From positions 5,245,001-5,285,000 of the forward strand of contig NC_135559.1 of NCBI RefSeq assembly GCF_964340395.1: DNA of 40,000 bases. Direction: 5' to 3'. Position numbers and translations under genes: made by a program. The notes beneath the pieces are model-generated. The model made no database searches, had not been told where the DNA came from, and saw only the letters and a list, made by a program, of their open reading frames with translations. Shown one piece after another: positions 11,975-24,700 of the stretch (position 1 is its first letter; every line of letters begins with the position of its first letter). Source of the DNA: Glandiceps talaboti. Its lineage: Eukaryota; Hemichordata; Enteropneusta; Spengelidae.

Positions 11975-12786
11975 CAAATAGTTGCAGGATTACACTTCTT
12001 TATTTTAAAACATTTTTATTATGGTAGTTTCTTTGTCCGGTGATTTAATATCTTCTAACTACATTTATTTTAAAAATCTCTGTAGGACCTGCGAGCAACA
12101 ATAGAAAAATTAGCTAAGTTTTTGTCAGTACCTTTATCAAAAGAAAACATCACAAGTATATGTATGAAATGCTGCCTTTCCAAAGTGCCTTGGGAATGTG
12201 AACAAGATAGCAACCAGAAAGATGATTTCCTAGAGAGTATTAATGCAGGTAAGTTGTCATAACAACAGTAGTAGTGCCAAAATAACAAGAACAACAACAA
12301 GAACAGGTGGAAATTGTGTAAGAAATCGAATCATGTATATTTTGTCCTCTAGTAATTGCAAACCGATTCTAGAATCATTTTCAGTCACTTTGTACTCTGT
12401 TTATATAAATGTATTCTTATCTACATATTATATTGGCATCTTTCCAAAAATTAGTCCATTATCTGGTAAATAATTCATTTATTTAAATACGCCATAGAAT
12501 TTTCTTTCGACAAGACAGACATTTTGACAGGAGGGTTCAATGCTATAGGAGACAAGATCACTGCGACACGTGACCAAAAGGTTAGATGAACGATCCATTC
12601 CAGGTGCAGCCAGACAAGTATATTATACCTTCGGGGTTATGAGGCACGTTTCTCTGCCTTTTTCTCCCAACAGGCGAAGTTAATGAATGGAAAGATTATT
12701 TTACAGTATCACTTAGTGAGAAATTCGAAGAAGCTGTCAAACCTAAACTCGCAGCGGCAGGAATGCTCAACATGATCAACCTATAG
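5378..12786 (+). CDS. SULT-B: sulfotransferase-like protein with degenerate active site
   Basis: Seven exons, 5378-5540, 7099-7230, 9936-10054, 10512-10638, 11545-11642, 12086-12248 and 12674-12786 (stop TAG), join in frame (intron phases 1,1,0,1,0,1) into about 304 residues, normal for the family. The fold is supported by RRGYW and LLPP near the N-terminus, TYPNSG, VRNPKDV, VPFGSWLDH, LTYEEV, and NEWKDYFTVSLSE with an intact KxxxTVxxxE dimer motif. The active site is altered: Lys of YPKSG is Asn (codon 5534-5536), the THLP histidine is Asn (STNLSP, codon 10004-10006), Ser of RNPKDVAVS is Ala, and the Arg-Lys of RKGxxGDW is gone (INAGEVNEW). There is no stop or frameshift, so this looks like an expressed pseudoenzyme or a protein with a changed role, not a dead gene. 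The first ATG is used; it aligns with DLRTFLQRRGYW in SULT-C. Confidence 0.9.
5855..5874. repeat. 20-bp perfect palindrome
   Basis: ACACTGTTTTAAAACAGTGT in SULT-B intron 1 reads the same on both strands. It may be a fold-back remnant or a dimeric binding site; nothing nearby decides. Confidence 0.6.
6522..6650. repeat. (CACT/ATTC)n tetramer tract
   Basis: Imperfect CACT, then CATT, then CACT units in SULT-B intron 1. The overlapping Ser/His/Leu/Thr frames are repeat artefacts. Confidence 0.9.
6900..7144 (+). repeat. 123-bp tandem duplication over the SULT-B intron 1/exon 2 border
   Basis: Two copies with a 123-bp period (tgggcaattc at 6912 and 7035; ctacaattctag at 6964 and 7087) each carry the 3' splice site and the first 40 or so bases of exon 2. 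The first copy opens as GGCWVKYMMW, the same as the real exon, but then reads on into repeat flank to an in-frame TGA and has no matching donor. The real exon starts at 7099. The duplication leaves a decoy acceptor at 6975. Confidence 0.88.
7296..7347. repeat. (CA)n microsatellite
   Basis: About 25 CA units in SULT-B intron 2. Confidence 0.97.
7420..7512. repeat. (TG)n/(TA)n compound microsatellite
   Basis: TG-rich, then pure TA, then TG again, in SULT-B intron 2. Confidence 0.95.
10339..10417 (+). repeat. 79-bp direct repeat, copy 1
   Basis: Matches 11071-11149 with only about two mismatches; starts tccgttttcattccaggtta. It lies just before SULT-B exon 4 and the partner lies after it. The unit carries a splice-acceptor-like ttccag, but no in-frame SULT exon follows. 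Confidence 0.92.
11071..11149 (+). repeat. 79-bp direct repeat, copy 2
   Basis: Partner of 10339-10417, 732 bases away. From here an open frame runs to about 11309, but it has no recognised domain and does not fit the SULT exon order. Confidence 0.92.
11843..11974. repeat. (GA)n, (CA)n and (CAGA)n compound microsatellite
   Basis: About 30 GA units, a short CA run, then CAGA units, in SULT-B intron 5. Confidence 0.97.
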
Positions 12787-13653
12787 CAAGACTAACAATC
12801 AACTGGTATATTGCAGACTTTGAAGTTGGTCATCCACCAAATGTACATAGTTCACTATAGTATAAGTGTTGTAGTCGGATACTAGCGTTTCTTCAAGATC
12901 AAGTTTTGTATGGATGTTTTTTTTCTGTTTTGTTTTGTTTATCTCAAGTACACATAATGGATTTGTACGAACTGCCTTCATTTTGACCTTACTAGACCTT
13001 TCAATGCAGGAGTGATCGACTGTAATACGGAAATGTTTCACTCTTTGTTAGGTTTGTGCTGTATTGTTTGAAGTTCATGGTAAAATGTGTTTATTTTTAA
13101 ACATGGTATATTTATGACCAGTACAAGCAATTTGTACATCTTACCGAGATGTTCGTATAGCGCTAGGACACTGTATTTTAGCATTATCTGCGCATGTGTA
13201 AGTGTTCAATAATTGAGTACAACGTCATCGATATGTGATGAATATGAGTGCTGACGTGTTTGATATTTGCATAGTCAGCAAAGATGGCATTTTGTAACAA
13301 ATCGTATACAAAGCGTCTTTTTAACATCGGAGTATGTGTATTTTAAGTCGAACGCTCTCCCCCATGGCTAGTTTCGTAGTGTATATTTAAACCATTGATG
13401 TAAAGAAATGTGGTCAATTGAGACAAGATCCTGATCTGTATGCAACATCGCCGTACAGCTGTTAGCCATTTATATCAGACTTTAGTGAAAGTAATGTGTG
13501 ACATTACTGATAACTGGGTTTCATGTCGAATAAGTCGATATGCATAATGTGCTTAGTGTCCTAATCTACCCAATACTGAAGTATCAAATCGCACATGAAG
13601 ATAGCAACAACGTGTCACACACAAAGTTTTGGCGATGTTGAGGAAAGTCATTC

Positions 13654-13794
13654 TCGCAAACCAGGGCTATTATTTCTTCGAAATAAAAGTAGGGACCGGC
13701 TCGTTAAGAACGGTACCGTAAAACGGTCGTGGTTTGCGATGATGTAGGGACCGGCTTGTTAAGAACGGTACCGTAAAACGGTCGTGGTTTGCGA
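13654..13794 (+). repeat. Dispersed element with TCGCAAACCA termini, copy 1 (tail duplicated)
   Basis: Begins tcgcaaacca and ends tggtttgcga, so the ends are 10-bp inverted repeats. The body matches, in reverse, the copies at 19203 and 23494. The 3' part is present twice with a 55-bp period (13689-13743 and 13744-13798). The basic copy is 86 bp, short like a MITE, and codes for nothing. Confidence 0.88.
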
Positions 13795-13919
13795 CGATGG
13801 GGAAAGTGAAACATAAATCTTTCAAAGTCTTGACATTATACAGAGAGCAAAGCTGTCTTTGATTTTAAAAAGGTTATGTTTCAATCGCATCAATAGCCCC
13901 ATCTTAATAAGTATTACAT

Positions 13920-14012
13920 GGGATCATTCTTTTGTTATGGACCAACTTTTTCTAATTCTCTGCCAAACAAACGTTTCTCACATCTAGATTTTAATTCCAA
14001 TCCAAAAGTGGG
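13920..14012 (+). repeat. Dispersed repeat, family C, copy 1
   Basis: Shares tggaccaactttttcta and a diverged flank of about 90 bp with 22652-22748 in SULT-C intron 1, same orientation. The type of element is unknown. Confidence 0.7.
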
Positions 14013-17000
14013 CATTTAACGCGAAACAAGTCGTTGACCCTTTATATTGGAAAAGGGGGCACTGACATCATAAACGTTGTAGTTCAACTCACTCATACGC
14101 TCTGCTGGACGTAAATAGACGCCATTACCCTGCACACTTTATAAAATGTATATTTTGAGAAGGTCAATGTTTTCAGGGCGGGTTCAGAAGTATTTTTAGT
14201 CCTCCGTAATGAGGATACTGGCAGTGTCACGTTCTTTGAATGTAAACAAACATTCGTGCAAAATCCAGTCCGGATTCTCTTTTTTTAAAAGGTTGAAATT
14301 TCAAATAGATATGTTGACAGTGAAAATTCATCTGTCAGAAGTAAAGTAGGAGATAAAGTGCTTCATTTACACATCATTATTTATCATCAATTATAGATAC
14401 CTAATCAATACTAATTAAAATGGTTATAGGCATCAAAATTAGGGATTTACACGTGCAAACACAGTATCGTTGTAGATATTGAATGTATTCGCTTGATTTA
14501 GTCTTTTGTATTTACATAGGTATTTAGCTGGTCCAAGACAGATGTTGTTTGAGAGCGAGGAGCAAAGTGACGACTGTTGTAATTTTGTAAGTGTTTTGGT
14601 TAGGTTCTTGAATGTCGTTACGTTATTATCTGATGGAAATACTTCGTCACGGGTTATGTAAAAAGGGATTGCAGCCATATACCGGTATACCAAATGTTTG
14701 CTCTACTAAGTTAAAGAATACACGATTCTTGATATATTTTGAATCAAGGTGGATTTAGCACTAAACAAAATGGCCGCATAGCCATTTCCTGTTTGACCTA
14801 TTTATTCACAGCCATGTCGAAAAGCTTGGAATGCTGATACCGTATGTTAGCCATCTGTATTGACTAATCACGTTTGAAGGGGAGAATTTGAGACAGTGTT
14901 ATAAAGATACCAGATTGTTCACATTTACAGAGTTCAATATTGTAAATGAAAAAAAAATGAAATAATTTAATTTCAATTAACAACAAAATAAGATTTAATT
15001 CATTTGGGATAACATTACCTTTATTATCATAAACGTAACGGCGTAATTTACATACAGCTCCATATTAAGATATTATTGGCTAGGTTAAATTTAAATGCTA
15101 AATGTTAAAGTCATGTATTTACACTTGGACAGATTGATAGATTTTATAGCCCCAGACCAGCGAGGTGTACTGGTTGATCGTGGGCATTCGACCTCCTTCC
15201 CATGTATGTTAGATTCTCGACGAAGTACATTTCACCTATATTTGAATGAGTATATACAGCTGTGACAACAGTCATCACGTGTCAACTGTATTTAAGGGGT
15301 GTAGTAACAGTAACAGAATGGCTGTGAGGTCATTATACTATTACGGCTACAAAACAGCAAAACACACATCAATACTAAATTTATAGCCATTGAATTGATA
15401 AATGCTACAAAACCCACAAGTACCTTTCTCTTTTTAACTTTTTATTACACAGCTCCCATTTAATTATTTTGGAACAACGTGTTACTGATGTTTCTCAGCA
15501 TTATCAAACTTTGTGCGATAAAAGTTTGTACATTTGAAACCGGAAGTGACGTTGAAAGCGAGACTTGTCCTTTATCGTCTGCTTGTTGTTTTTGGCAATT
15601 TATAGCACAGTAAAGATCACAGTATGTTTTTTAACATTTAAAACCCTATACTATTCCTACAAGTGACAATCCCACCATAACTTAGCATACAACAGTTAAA
15701 TCCTCGTTGTGGTGATCAATAAATAAAAAAATGTCATCTCGATGACAAGAAATGACAGCTCATGTTATAGACTGTAAACAAAGCTGGACTACTAAGCATT
15801 TACACACGATGCCAGGTCTATCGTGTATAAACCATCGTACAAAGGTAATGTTCAGAGTTTATAGCTGCCGGCTTTTAATTTTTTTTTACATTTTATTTAT
15901 TGAGCTTTCGTATGAGACAGGCAGTCCACATAGATTACTATTAAACATCTATAAATGTGGACTCCAAAATAATGTTACACACATACCAATTTTTAAAGGA
16001 ATTTTGCAAAGATGACAAAATTTATGTAGTTGAAGGGTGTAAAATACTAGTGAATTCCCTGATGCCAGCATAACCCAGCGTTTTCAAAGTAATTTGCATA
16101 GTTTTAAAATAAATTGTATCTGTGTAATTGTGAGGGTTGTTGTAAAAATTGAAATGATATATGCTCAGATGGTATTTAAGCTTATGTAAAGAGAAGCGAA
16201 ACCACGAGCTATCTGTTGTCATGGTGACCCCTTGTACCCCAAGATTGGATTACATAAACACGTACAAAGCCTTGCCAAGATGGCTTCAAAAGGATTGCGA
16301 TTGATCTATATTAATAAATGACTCAAAAGTGTAAGCAATGCTAGTTTGTAAGGATATAGTGTGTATCACATAGTGGGGGAGCTCGATTTGTGAGGTAGCA
16401 GTCGACGCGTGTCTTTGTGTAGTGAGTCGTCAAGATTTGTTTAAGAGTTTGTACACCTTATATTGTATTTTGAAGTAAAACTTCGCCTTTTAGACGCATT
16501 TGTATTTTCTTCATAGTGAATGAGTGTGTGTATCTTCTATATTTGACTCTCAGTCCGAAGTTCAATGAACGATAGGGCAATGACAATATTATTCTCCGCC
16601 TCATACAGTATGGGAACGATATGATGATTACCAGTCCTTGTCTAGTAGTTTGCACGTGATTCAGACAAAACTGTGTAACATCTGATAGATAAGGACACTA
16701 GTCCAACTGAAGGCCACATATCCATCTATCAAAGTGATAAGAGTCTTGTAAAGCCAGTAATATTTACAATGTGAATCCGGGCTTATGCATTGAACCAATC
16801 TTTACAAGGGTTTGGTCATTCCAAAAGCCCGTCTGGGTTGTGCCATGCCCACTGGAGAATCTATCTGACTCGTAAGAAAACATTGAACACAAGCACTAAG
16901 AATTTTTTCATCCTCACTGCCCGAGGAACTGATTACTTTTAATCTTCTTGCCTATATTGTTTTCCCTAAACAATCCATTGCAAATTCCAAGTATTGCGTA

Positions 17001-18800
17001 TGCCCAAGGACAACCATATCTCTTAACATCCATGTCAAAAATTCATAGGTACACGTGACTTACATGTCACTATTTGGCGACCTTGACCAGTTTGACTATA
17101 CAGAGACCATATTTGTTGTAAAAAAAAAGAGAAGTATCAGCATAAAGTTATACACATAGACTCTACAAACTGTCACTCTAATACAAACAAATGGGTAATG
17201 AATGACCTGTCCTTGAACCCAAAGCGGAATGACGGCGATCAACAACACCATGAATGATTGCAGCCTTTCCGATATCAACAGGTCGAACAACAATTATTTC
17301 AAATATGGTAACTGTAGGGCTTTAACCGTTTGTGTAATTTCGTTCATGGCATAGTTTTTGGACGCTAACGTGGTTCATATCTTATGTGTACATGGTGTAT
17401 ATTGTGCAAATGTTTGCCAGTTTACTTGATTTGTAGGAAATTCCGAAAAAAGTAATGTAAACATTAGTAACACAACTATTGTGCACCGTTGGCTCCTATT
17501 TCAATTTAATATACACTTCAGCCGAAACCTTCACAAATAAATATTTGTCGTCGTGCAAGTTTCTACTGTAAAACAAAATCAACCCACTCTAATTCGGTAT
17601 CCTTTCAGTCAAACTGACACTAGACACGTACCATAAGTTCAAATCACCCAGATGGACAAAATATTACATACAATCAAAGCCGCCATCTTTATCTCCCAAA
17701 CTCTTCACGACTGGAGGATTTTGTTTGCAAATACACATGTGCATGCACATAGTACTAAGCAATTGAAAAACATGACATTTATACGTTCATTTGTTTTTAC
17801 ATATGTAATTGTGAAATTGGTGAATACCTTTTTCTACGTCTTGTAATTGAAAAACAGATAAGCAGTTAACAAGTAACGATCCAGACGTCCAGACTTTTGC
17901 AAAAAATGTATTTTCCCGCCTTTTTCAGCGCCTTCGTCTGCACGGTGCATTCCATTGTATTTCTAAACTAAATTGATTTTGTTGCATTGAATAAATTGAT
18001 AAACGCGTTTGCAATGTATATTCACCAAGGGTCATTTGCATCCACGTCAGATTATTCAAAAGGCTGATTTCACCTTAGCTGCATTCGGGACTGCATTTCG
18101 CCCCAGTATTAAAGTTTATACTTGTCTGTACATAGACACCCCACCTTGGTGGAGGGTCTATGGTGTGTGGTACAACAGGCCTATTCTGAGCCAGGCTTGA
18201 CTCAGTTTTAACGACTGTTACAGAGAGCATGAGAGATGCATAGTTCGTAAAAAGTTAATGACCTTGCTTGGTTCTTCAATCACAAAAAGTACAACACTGA
18301 TAAAATAAACCCAGCCTTTGTTACCCTTAAAATCTTGGCATATACCTGTATATTTGAATAAACTAAATACCGGTAAAATATCATTTGCAAGCTAAATGAC
18401 AGGTTGACTTTGCCACACCTGTATCATTTCAAAATAACCGTTTATCAATGAATGATGACAGCTAGCCAAGAGTAAATATTCTTAGACTAATATTATTTCC
18501 GTATGACCCTAATTCAAACTCTGTGACTCGATACTGTCAAACTCAAACAACGAATAAGCCAGAAATGTCATGTACAGATAAGAATCATGGGTAGTGGGTT
18601 CGATTGTAAAGTGACCGAATCTTCAACTGGGGCCGCAGAGAAGCGCCACTTTCGACGGAAAGCATATTATATATCATTTACCAATACTTTTCTTCGTTCA
18701 GTCAAGGAGAATACGAGTGACCTAATTAAGGTACCTTGTCACTACGGATCGCTAGACGAGTAGTCACCCCTTATCAGAAAAGATAATGATGATTTGCAAA

Positions 18801-18870
18801 ACCAGCGACGTAGACACGGGTTGTCATGACGTAGAACGACCAGGGTATATAATCCATATTTTTTGTTCAA
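18801..18870 (+). repeat. Dispersed repeat, family B, copy 1
   Basis: Shares tgacgtagaacgacca, a tatata-like stretch and ttttttgtt with 25808-25876 in SULT-C intron 4, about 70 bp in the same orientation. Confidence 0.75.
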
Positions 18871-18929
18871 AGACAATAACTTGGTTTGAGTATAGTATAA
18901 TATAGGGCATTTAGGAAAGTTTGAGTAAA

Positions 18930-18930
<1 letters not shown>

Positions 18931-18982
<52 letters not shown>

Positions 18983-19168
18983 CATGTATGCATGTATGTA
19001 TGTATGTATGTATGTATGTATGTATGTATGTATGTATGTTTGTATGTATGTATGTATGTATGTATGTATGTATGTATGTTTGTATGTATGTATGTATGTA
19101 TGTATGTATGTATGTATGTATGTATGTATGTATGTATGTATGTATGTATGTATGTATGTATGTATGTA
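18931..19168. repeat. (GT)n and (ATGT)n compound microsatellite
   Basis: About 18 GT units followed by about 50 ATGT units with a few interruptions, one of the longest tracts in the window. All the long Cys/Met/Tyr/Val and Ile/His/Thr reading frames here are products of the repeat. Confidence 0.98.
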
Positions 19169-19202
19169 TTTATGTACGTACCTACCAACCTGCCCACCAC
19201 CG

Positions 19203-19289
19203 TCGCAAACCACGGCCTGTTACGGCAACGTTCTTAACGAACCTCCTATTTCGAAATGTAGTGGTAGAAATAATAACTCTGGTTTGCGA
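19203..19289 (-). repeat. Dispersed element with TCGCAAACCA termini, copy 2
   Basis: Runs from tcgcaaacca to tggtttgcga and, reversed, matches copy 1 at 13654. It sits exactly between two microsatellite blocks. Confidence 0.9.
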
Positions 19290-19332
19290 GAATGCCTACC
19301 TACCTACCTACCTACATACGTACATACGTGTG

Positions 19333-19379
<47 letters not shown>

Positions 19380-19392
19380 GTGTGTGTGTATG

Positions 19393-19429
<37 letters not shown>

Positions 19430-19456
19430 GGCTGGCTGGCTGTCTGGCTGGCTGTA
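19290..19456. repeat. (CTAC), (GT), (CTGT), (CTGG) compound microsatellite
   Basis: Successive short-unit tracts directly after the dispersed element copy 2. No coding meaning. Confidence 0.95.
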
Positions 19457-21738
19457 TATGGGATACCGGAATTACGTCCTGTGTACTGGATTTTTCAATC
19501 CATCGTGATGTCAATTAGCAATATCACGTAGCAATACATTCTTGTTATGCTGGTGTGTTGGCAATAAGAGTATTATGGTCACCAAAATTCAAAACAAAAT
19601 GTACTTTGATACCGAAAGATAACAATGAAAGTGATTTAACAAATGAATATATTACATTAAATAAAATTGATTACAAATGATACCTACATGCTGAAAAAGC
19701 ATAATGATAAAGACAACAACAACTGAATATAGTAATTTTAACTCTACTTTTTTACGTCATAAATGTGTCAGTTGTACGATGCTAAGAGTTTATAAAGGGC
19801 GAAGGTGTACTACATGTAATTTCATTTCACAGTCACGTGTGACGGTATTTTTTCAATATTCGTAATTACCCAATAACCTCTTTTTTCTATTATAACCATA
19901 CTTGAATAGAATATTAGCTCGCACGTGACTGTGTTTCATTGATATTTATTTATACCTACAATCTCTTTATCTCAAAGTCAAAGTCAAATTCAGTAAATTC
20001 TAAACGATGGTTGAATTGAACATGCAGATTGGCAATTGATTGATATTGACAATGAAATGTCGGCGAATAATTGTATCACTAATATCAGAAATAAAAACGT
20101 CACAGATCCTTTGTTATGCAAATACAGAAAACGACTTGAGCCTGTCCATATCTCTTAGGAAAGAATGTGACAAATATTAATTGAAACTGTATAAATTATA
20201 CTTTTTATCACGATATGAGTGGCATTTCCAATTAAATTTTGTGACGTCACAGTGTGATCGTATTCATTGACATAGAATGACTTAATTAGTAATTTTAGTC
20301 TCCTGGAAAAAGATCACATAAATGTTTCCATGACAACAATTGAAGACCTATTTCGCCGCTAGCGAGAAGTTGTCATATGTTTGGTACTACTTTTGTTAGA
20401 TATCACGACATGTAGGATAAATCGTTTTTCTCTCTTTTATTCTTACGTTGTCTTTAAAATGTACATTGTTCAACTTTTGTAAATTTAAATCGATTTGAAC
20501 CACCGTGACACAATAGCCAGAGTTGTTTTTATAATAAAAAGTTCGTGTCACTTCTATATTCTAACGTCGATGACAATATCTGATTGCAGTCAAATTTATT
20601 CCATGCAATCGTTCAGACATTACTGTTTATTGCAAAGACTTCATGGCCTGTTCAGTCGCGAGTGGGCTTTTATTTACCTACCCACAAATGCAAACTCGAG
20701 AGGGAGCAAAATATATACCACCCTATATTGCGGCGCCCCTTTTCGTTCTGATATAGTTGTAAAATACACATGCACATGATCACTTCATAGATCTTTCTCT
20801 GCCCTCTCGACACCCTCTCGCACCACTGCGTTCCCCCCACCTTTTTTCCTCCCTCTCCCTTCTTCCTGACAATGTGCCAAAATGGAGGCGAGAACAATGT
20901 AAAATTTCTATTATTACTGAAGGGGTATCTGTCGACAGTGCACTTTCCGTTTAGCACCAAAAAAAACTTATTGCAGAAAATCCAATGAAGAAATTAATGT
21001 AGTTTGATATAAAGATTATATTCAGCTATACTTTAACGGGAGGGGGGGGGGCAATGACCGCTTTTCTCTGGCTTTCTGTTTACGAAAATCCTGTGACCCC
21101 TTGTTCTTGTTTAATATGCTGAACCCCACAACAAGCGATCTGCTCAGAACCACAGACAAGGAAGACATTGCTTCCTTCTTCTTTGTGGTCAGTGTTAAAA
21201 GTAGATCATGTGCGTGCAGAAAAGGACCGCCTTGGGGACAATGACGTCATGATACGTAACAATGAGTCAGCGATCTCAATCTATATGTGTCAACAAATCG
21301 TTGTCGATACGAAACGGTCTACTCGACTCCACAGATTTTTGTGTACGTACGTCGCGCGAATGCATTTAGCACAGGTTAATATACAGAATTTAAATCTTGT
21401 ATAACGACGTCAGCTTGTCTTAATTATTATAGTTCACGTCTACGCGAATTCGAAGAGACTGACAGAGAGTGTAGACGTCCCTGGTAGAGAGCTAGAGATA
21501 TATCGAGAGACGCGCGCTGATCGAAGAACGACCACTACACAGTTCTACTACACCGTACGTACACGTACATACTGTACACGCACCTGTACCGCACCAGGCA
21601 GCTGATTTTCGCGTGTACACTGACACAGACAGTACCACCCTTTGAAGAACGACTTTTTGAAGTTGTTCTTTTATCAACTCTTGATTTGGTGAACTGATAC
21701 ACACAGCAATACGTAACAACAACCTGGATATTATTAAT

Positions 21739-24700
21739 ATGAGGGAATTTGAATGTCTTGGCAAACAAAACAACGACTTGAGGACATTTCTTCAACGTCG
21801 CGGTTATTGGACACACGACTCCGGGATACTGTTCCCGCCAAATGTTAGTCGCGGAAATCCTGTCGCTGTTAGGAATTTAGATCGAGAGTTTGACAATGGA
21901 GATGTTGTGTTTGTAGTATCCTACCCAAAATCAGGTAAACATATTTTCCTCCTCAGAGTTGATCAGTAAGGTCACAGGTCACTACGTGGTCGTAACTGGG
22001 GGTTGTAACGGTCACGACCTTGATCTATTTAGTTTTGTTTTTTTACCTAATGTCACAGGTGTGTGTGGGGGTGGGGGTGGGTTTGTCTGTCTGTTTAGAG
22101 GACCACAGTGGACCTCTTTTGTGGTATCTTCGGCAAAGATGTTTTTTTCCTCAAATAAAATCAAGCCATTCACAAATCACTTACAATATCTACAATAACA
22201 AATTGTTTACAGTTGTTATGGAAGCACCATACTATTTAACTTCAGACAAGTCGTGAATATGTATTGTCCATCTAATACATATGCAGCATACATGTTTAGG
22301 CAACACTTGACCACTACTCAGACCACTGATAGAAAGATGACAAAATTAGGTTCAGTTTAGCATTTCTTGGCATTTGCCAGAAATGTATGTGATATGTGAA
22401 ATCATGAAATGACTCCAGAACCCAAGTTTATGAAAATATCTTTATTTAGTGGTGTTCCTATTTAACTTTGGGAAGCAATATCAGACATGAAAGACATCCT
22501 GTTGTCTTTGATTTGTATTAACTATAGTCAAACCATGGATCTATTATTGAGGTAATAGATCCATGGTCAAACCTAACTAACATTGTAAAACTTTTTCGAT
22601 CTCAGGTTCTAGTATTAGTGTTATCTTATCAGTGGAGCCATGAGGATTGCATAGGATTTTTCTTTTATTCTGGACCAACTTTTTCTATAACTTTGTCAGA
22701 AAACTGGTTTTCACACCTATTTGTTTTAATCCTTTTTCAAAGTTAGCCTCTAAGTGAAACCATACCAACTCCATCATTTCCAAATCATTCTATCACAGTG
22801 TAATTACTAATAAAGCCCTATTGATTTACAAAGAAAGAGTTTGTATGAGTGATTTAATGTATTTTATTTTATTTTACGCTATTAAAATAAAGGTTCACTG
22901 TTGCTGAAATATATAACAAGAAATATCCTGTATCATGACCGCCCAAAGATCCTTGAATATCTTGATCAGATTAAAGGAGTAAAAGCGAGATTATGTTGTC
23001 TTGAATTCAGTTCACCGGAAACAGGTAAGCCTGCTGAGTACGTGCCATTTTTAGGGACAATCGCACAAGTCAACGAATGAACTTAGTTCGTTTAGAACAA
23101 AACCCCCTCCCCTTAACAAACATTCACAAGTGTGACATTGACATGTTTTTATATGATGTATACCATAATGAAAATTGTATTGTCACATCATTACGATCAA
23201 TGCTATGTAAAAATATGATGATAAACACATCAAAATGCTACCAAAAACCCAGCACCATATCTCACATTAGAAGTAAATTTTAATGAACTCATCAACATCT
23301 CAGTAGTAAATACAGAATCTGTTATCATTGAAGGAGTGAACATTTTCGAAATTTGGTTAGAAGTGCAAAAATGAAGTTCAGCAATGACATTTACACCAGA
23401 AAAAAAAACACTCATGTAACTGTTTTGTATCTTATGTGAATATATAAGTGTCTGTTCCTTGTAAACACGGACTATTATCATTATGAAGCATCGTCGCAAA
23501 CCACAGCCTGATTTACGGCAACATTTTTAACAAGCCTCCCACAGGTTTTTTTTTTTTTTAGAAATAATAACTCTGGCTTGCGAGAAGGTTATGAAGAAGA
23601 GTTTACAAATGAAATTTATAGACAATATCTCATCTGAAGTATAAACAGGTATATGTTACTATTTCAGGTGAACCAAACCATTCTGATATTGCAATTAAAA
23701 TCCGACAGAAGTTTCCAATTGTGTTATCAACTTATCTCCGTCAAAACATGGCACCACCCCGTATAGTGGAATCAAAGCACAAGGTGATATATTCTATTGT
23801 TTTGTGATCTGGGTAATGTCATGGATTAAATTGTTGACTGAATTTAGAATACATACTCACTGGTATTGAAATAATTGGTTGCACACAATCATTTCAGTTA
23901 TACTTGATACACACACATGCACATAGACACATCTCCATGCACATACACGCTGTGACACGTGTTCTCACACATGCATACAGACTAAAAGATGTGTCATTTT
24001 GTACACTCTCGTAATCATTCGTTACAATGGTTACAGGAGGGCATACAATGATGAATCTTGTAGTCTACACACACACACACACACACACACACATACTTCC
24101 AGATAGACTCTCTCACAGCCCTTGAAGCTTCGCTTTACTATAATTAAAGCTAAATGAATTATTTTGTGTGTACCGATACCAGCTGTATAACCATACTCAA
24201 ATAACCTTGTACTGTGCGCACTTATCGACCATGATAGAGATAACCATTCATTGATGTGTGACTGTGACGTCCATGTTTTCGCGAAGCCCTGAGTTTTGCA
24301 AAAACCTGGAGCGTCGTAGTCACACATCAACAAATGGTTATCTCTGTGTGGTCGATGAGGGTGCACAGTACAGTTATTTGAGTACGGTCATGGAGTTCGT
24401 TATGGAGATGGTATCGATATATACAAAATCATTCATTTAGCGTTGAATTTAGTAATGCAAACTTCGAGGACTGTGAGAGAGTTTAACTTCCAGATTGTTA
24501 TCGGTATACTGTGCACCTAGATTTATTTGCACCACTTGAGCATTTTGCTATTTTGTGGTCTTCAAAGACTAAGTCAGAGACTCTGACAACCACATGATGT
24601 GTGAGTGCATGTAAATGTGGCATACTTGGGGGTATCTGCACTCGTGCTTGCAGTGTTCTCTTCAGCTATACTTTCACAAGCATATTGCGAATGAAACTGT

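Larger units (their letters stand above)
12787..21738. other. Gene-poor spacer between SULT-B and SULT-C
   Basis: I find no chain of exons here on either strand. Content is SULT-B 3' flank (an AATAAA at 13682 is a possible but distant poly(A) signal), dispersed repeats near 13654, 13920, 18801 and 19203, and large microsatellites at 18931-19456. The last few hundred bases must hold the SULT-C promoter and leader; no TATA box or initiator is clear. Short open frames here, for example minus 14439-14693, show no motif. Confidence 0.6.

Noticed and set aside
18590-18615. gggttcgattg resembling a tRNA B box
   Set aside because: No cloverleaf or A box at the right distance.
18742-19518. Long open frames over the ATGT/GT tracts, up to 195 codons
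   Set aside because: They consist of translated microsatellite (Cys-Val-Cys, Met-Tyr-Val-Cys, Ile-His-Thr-Tyr) on both strands and in several frames.
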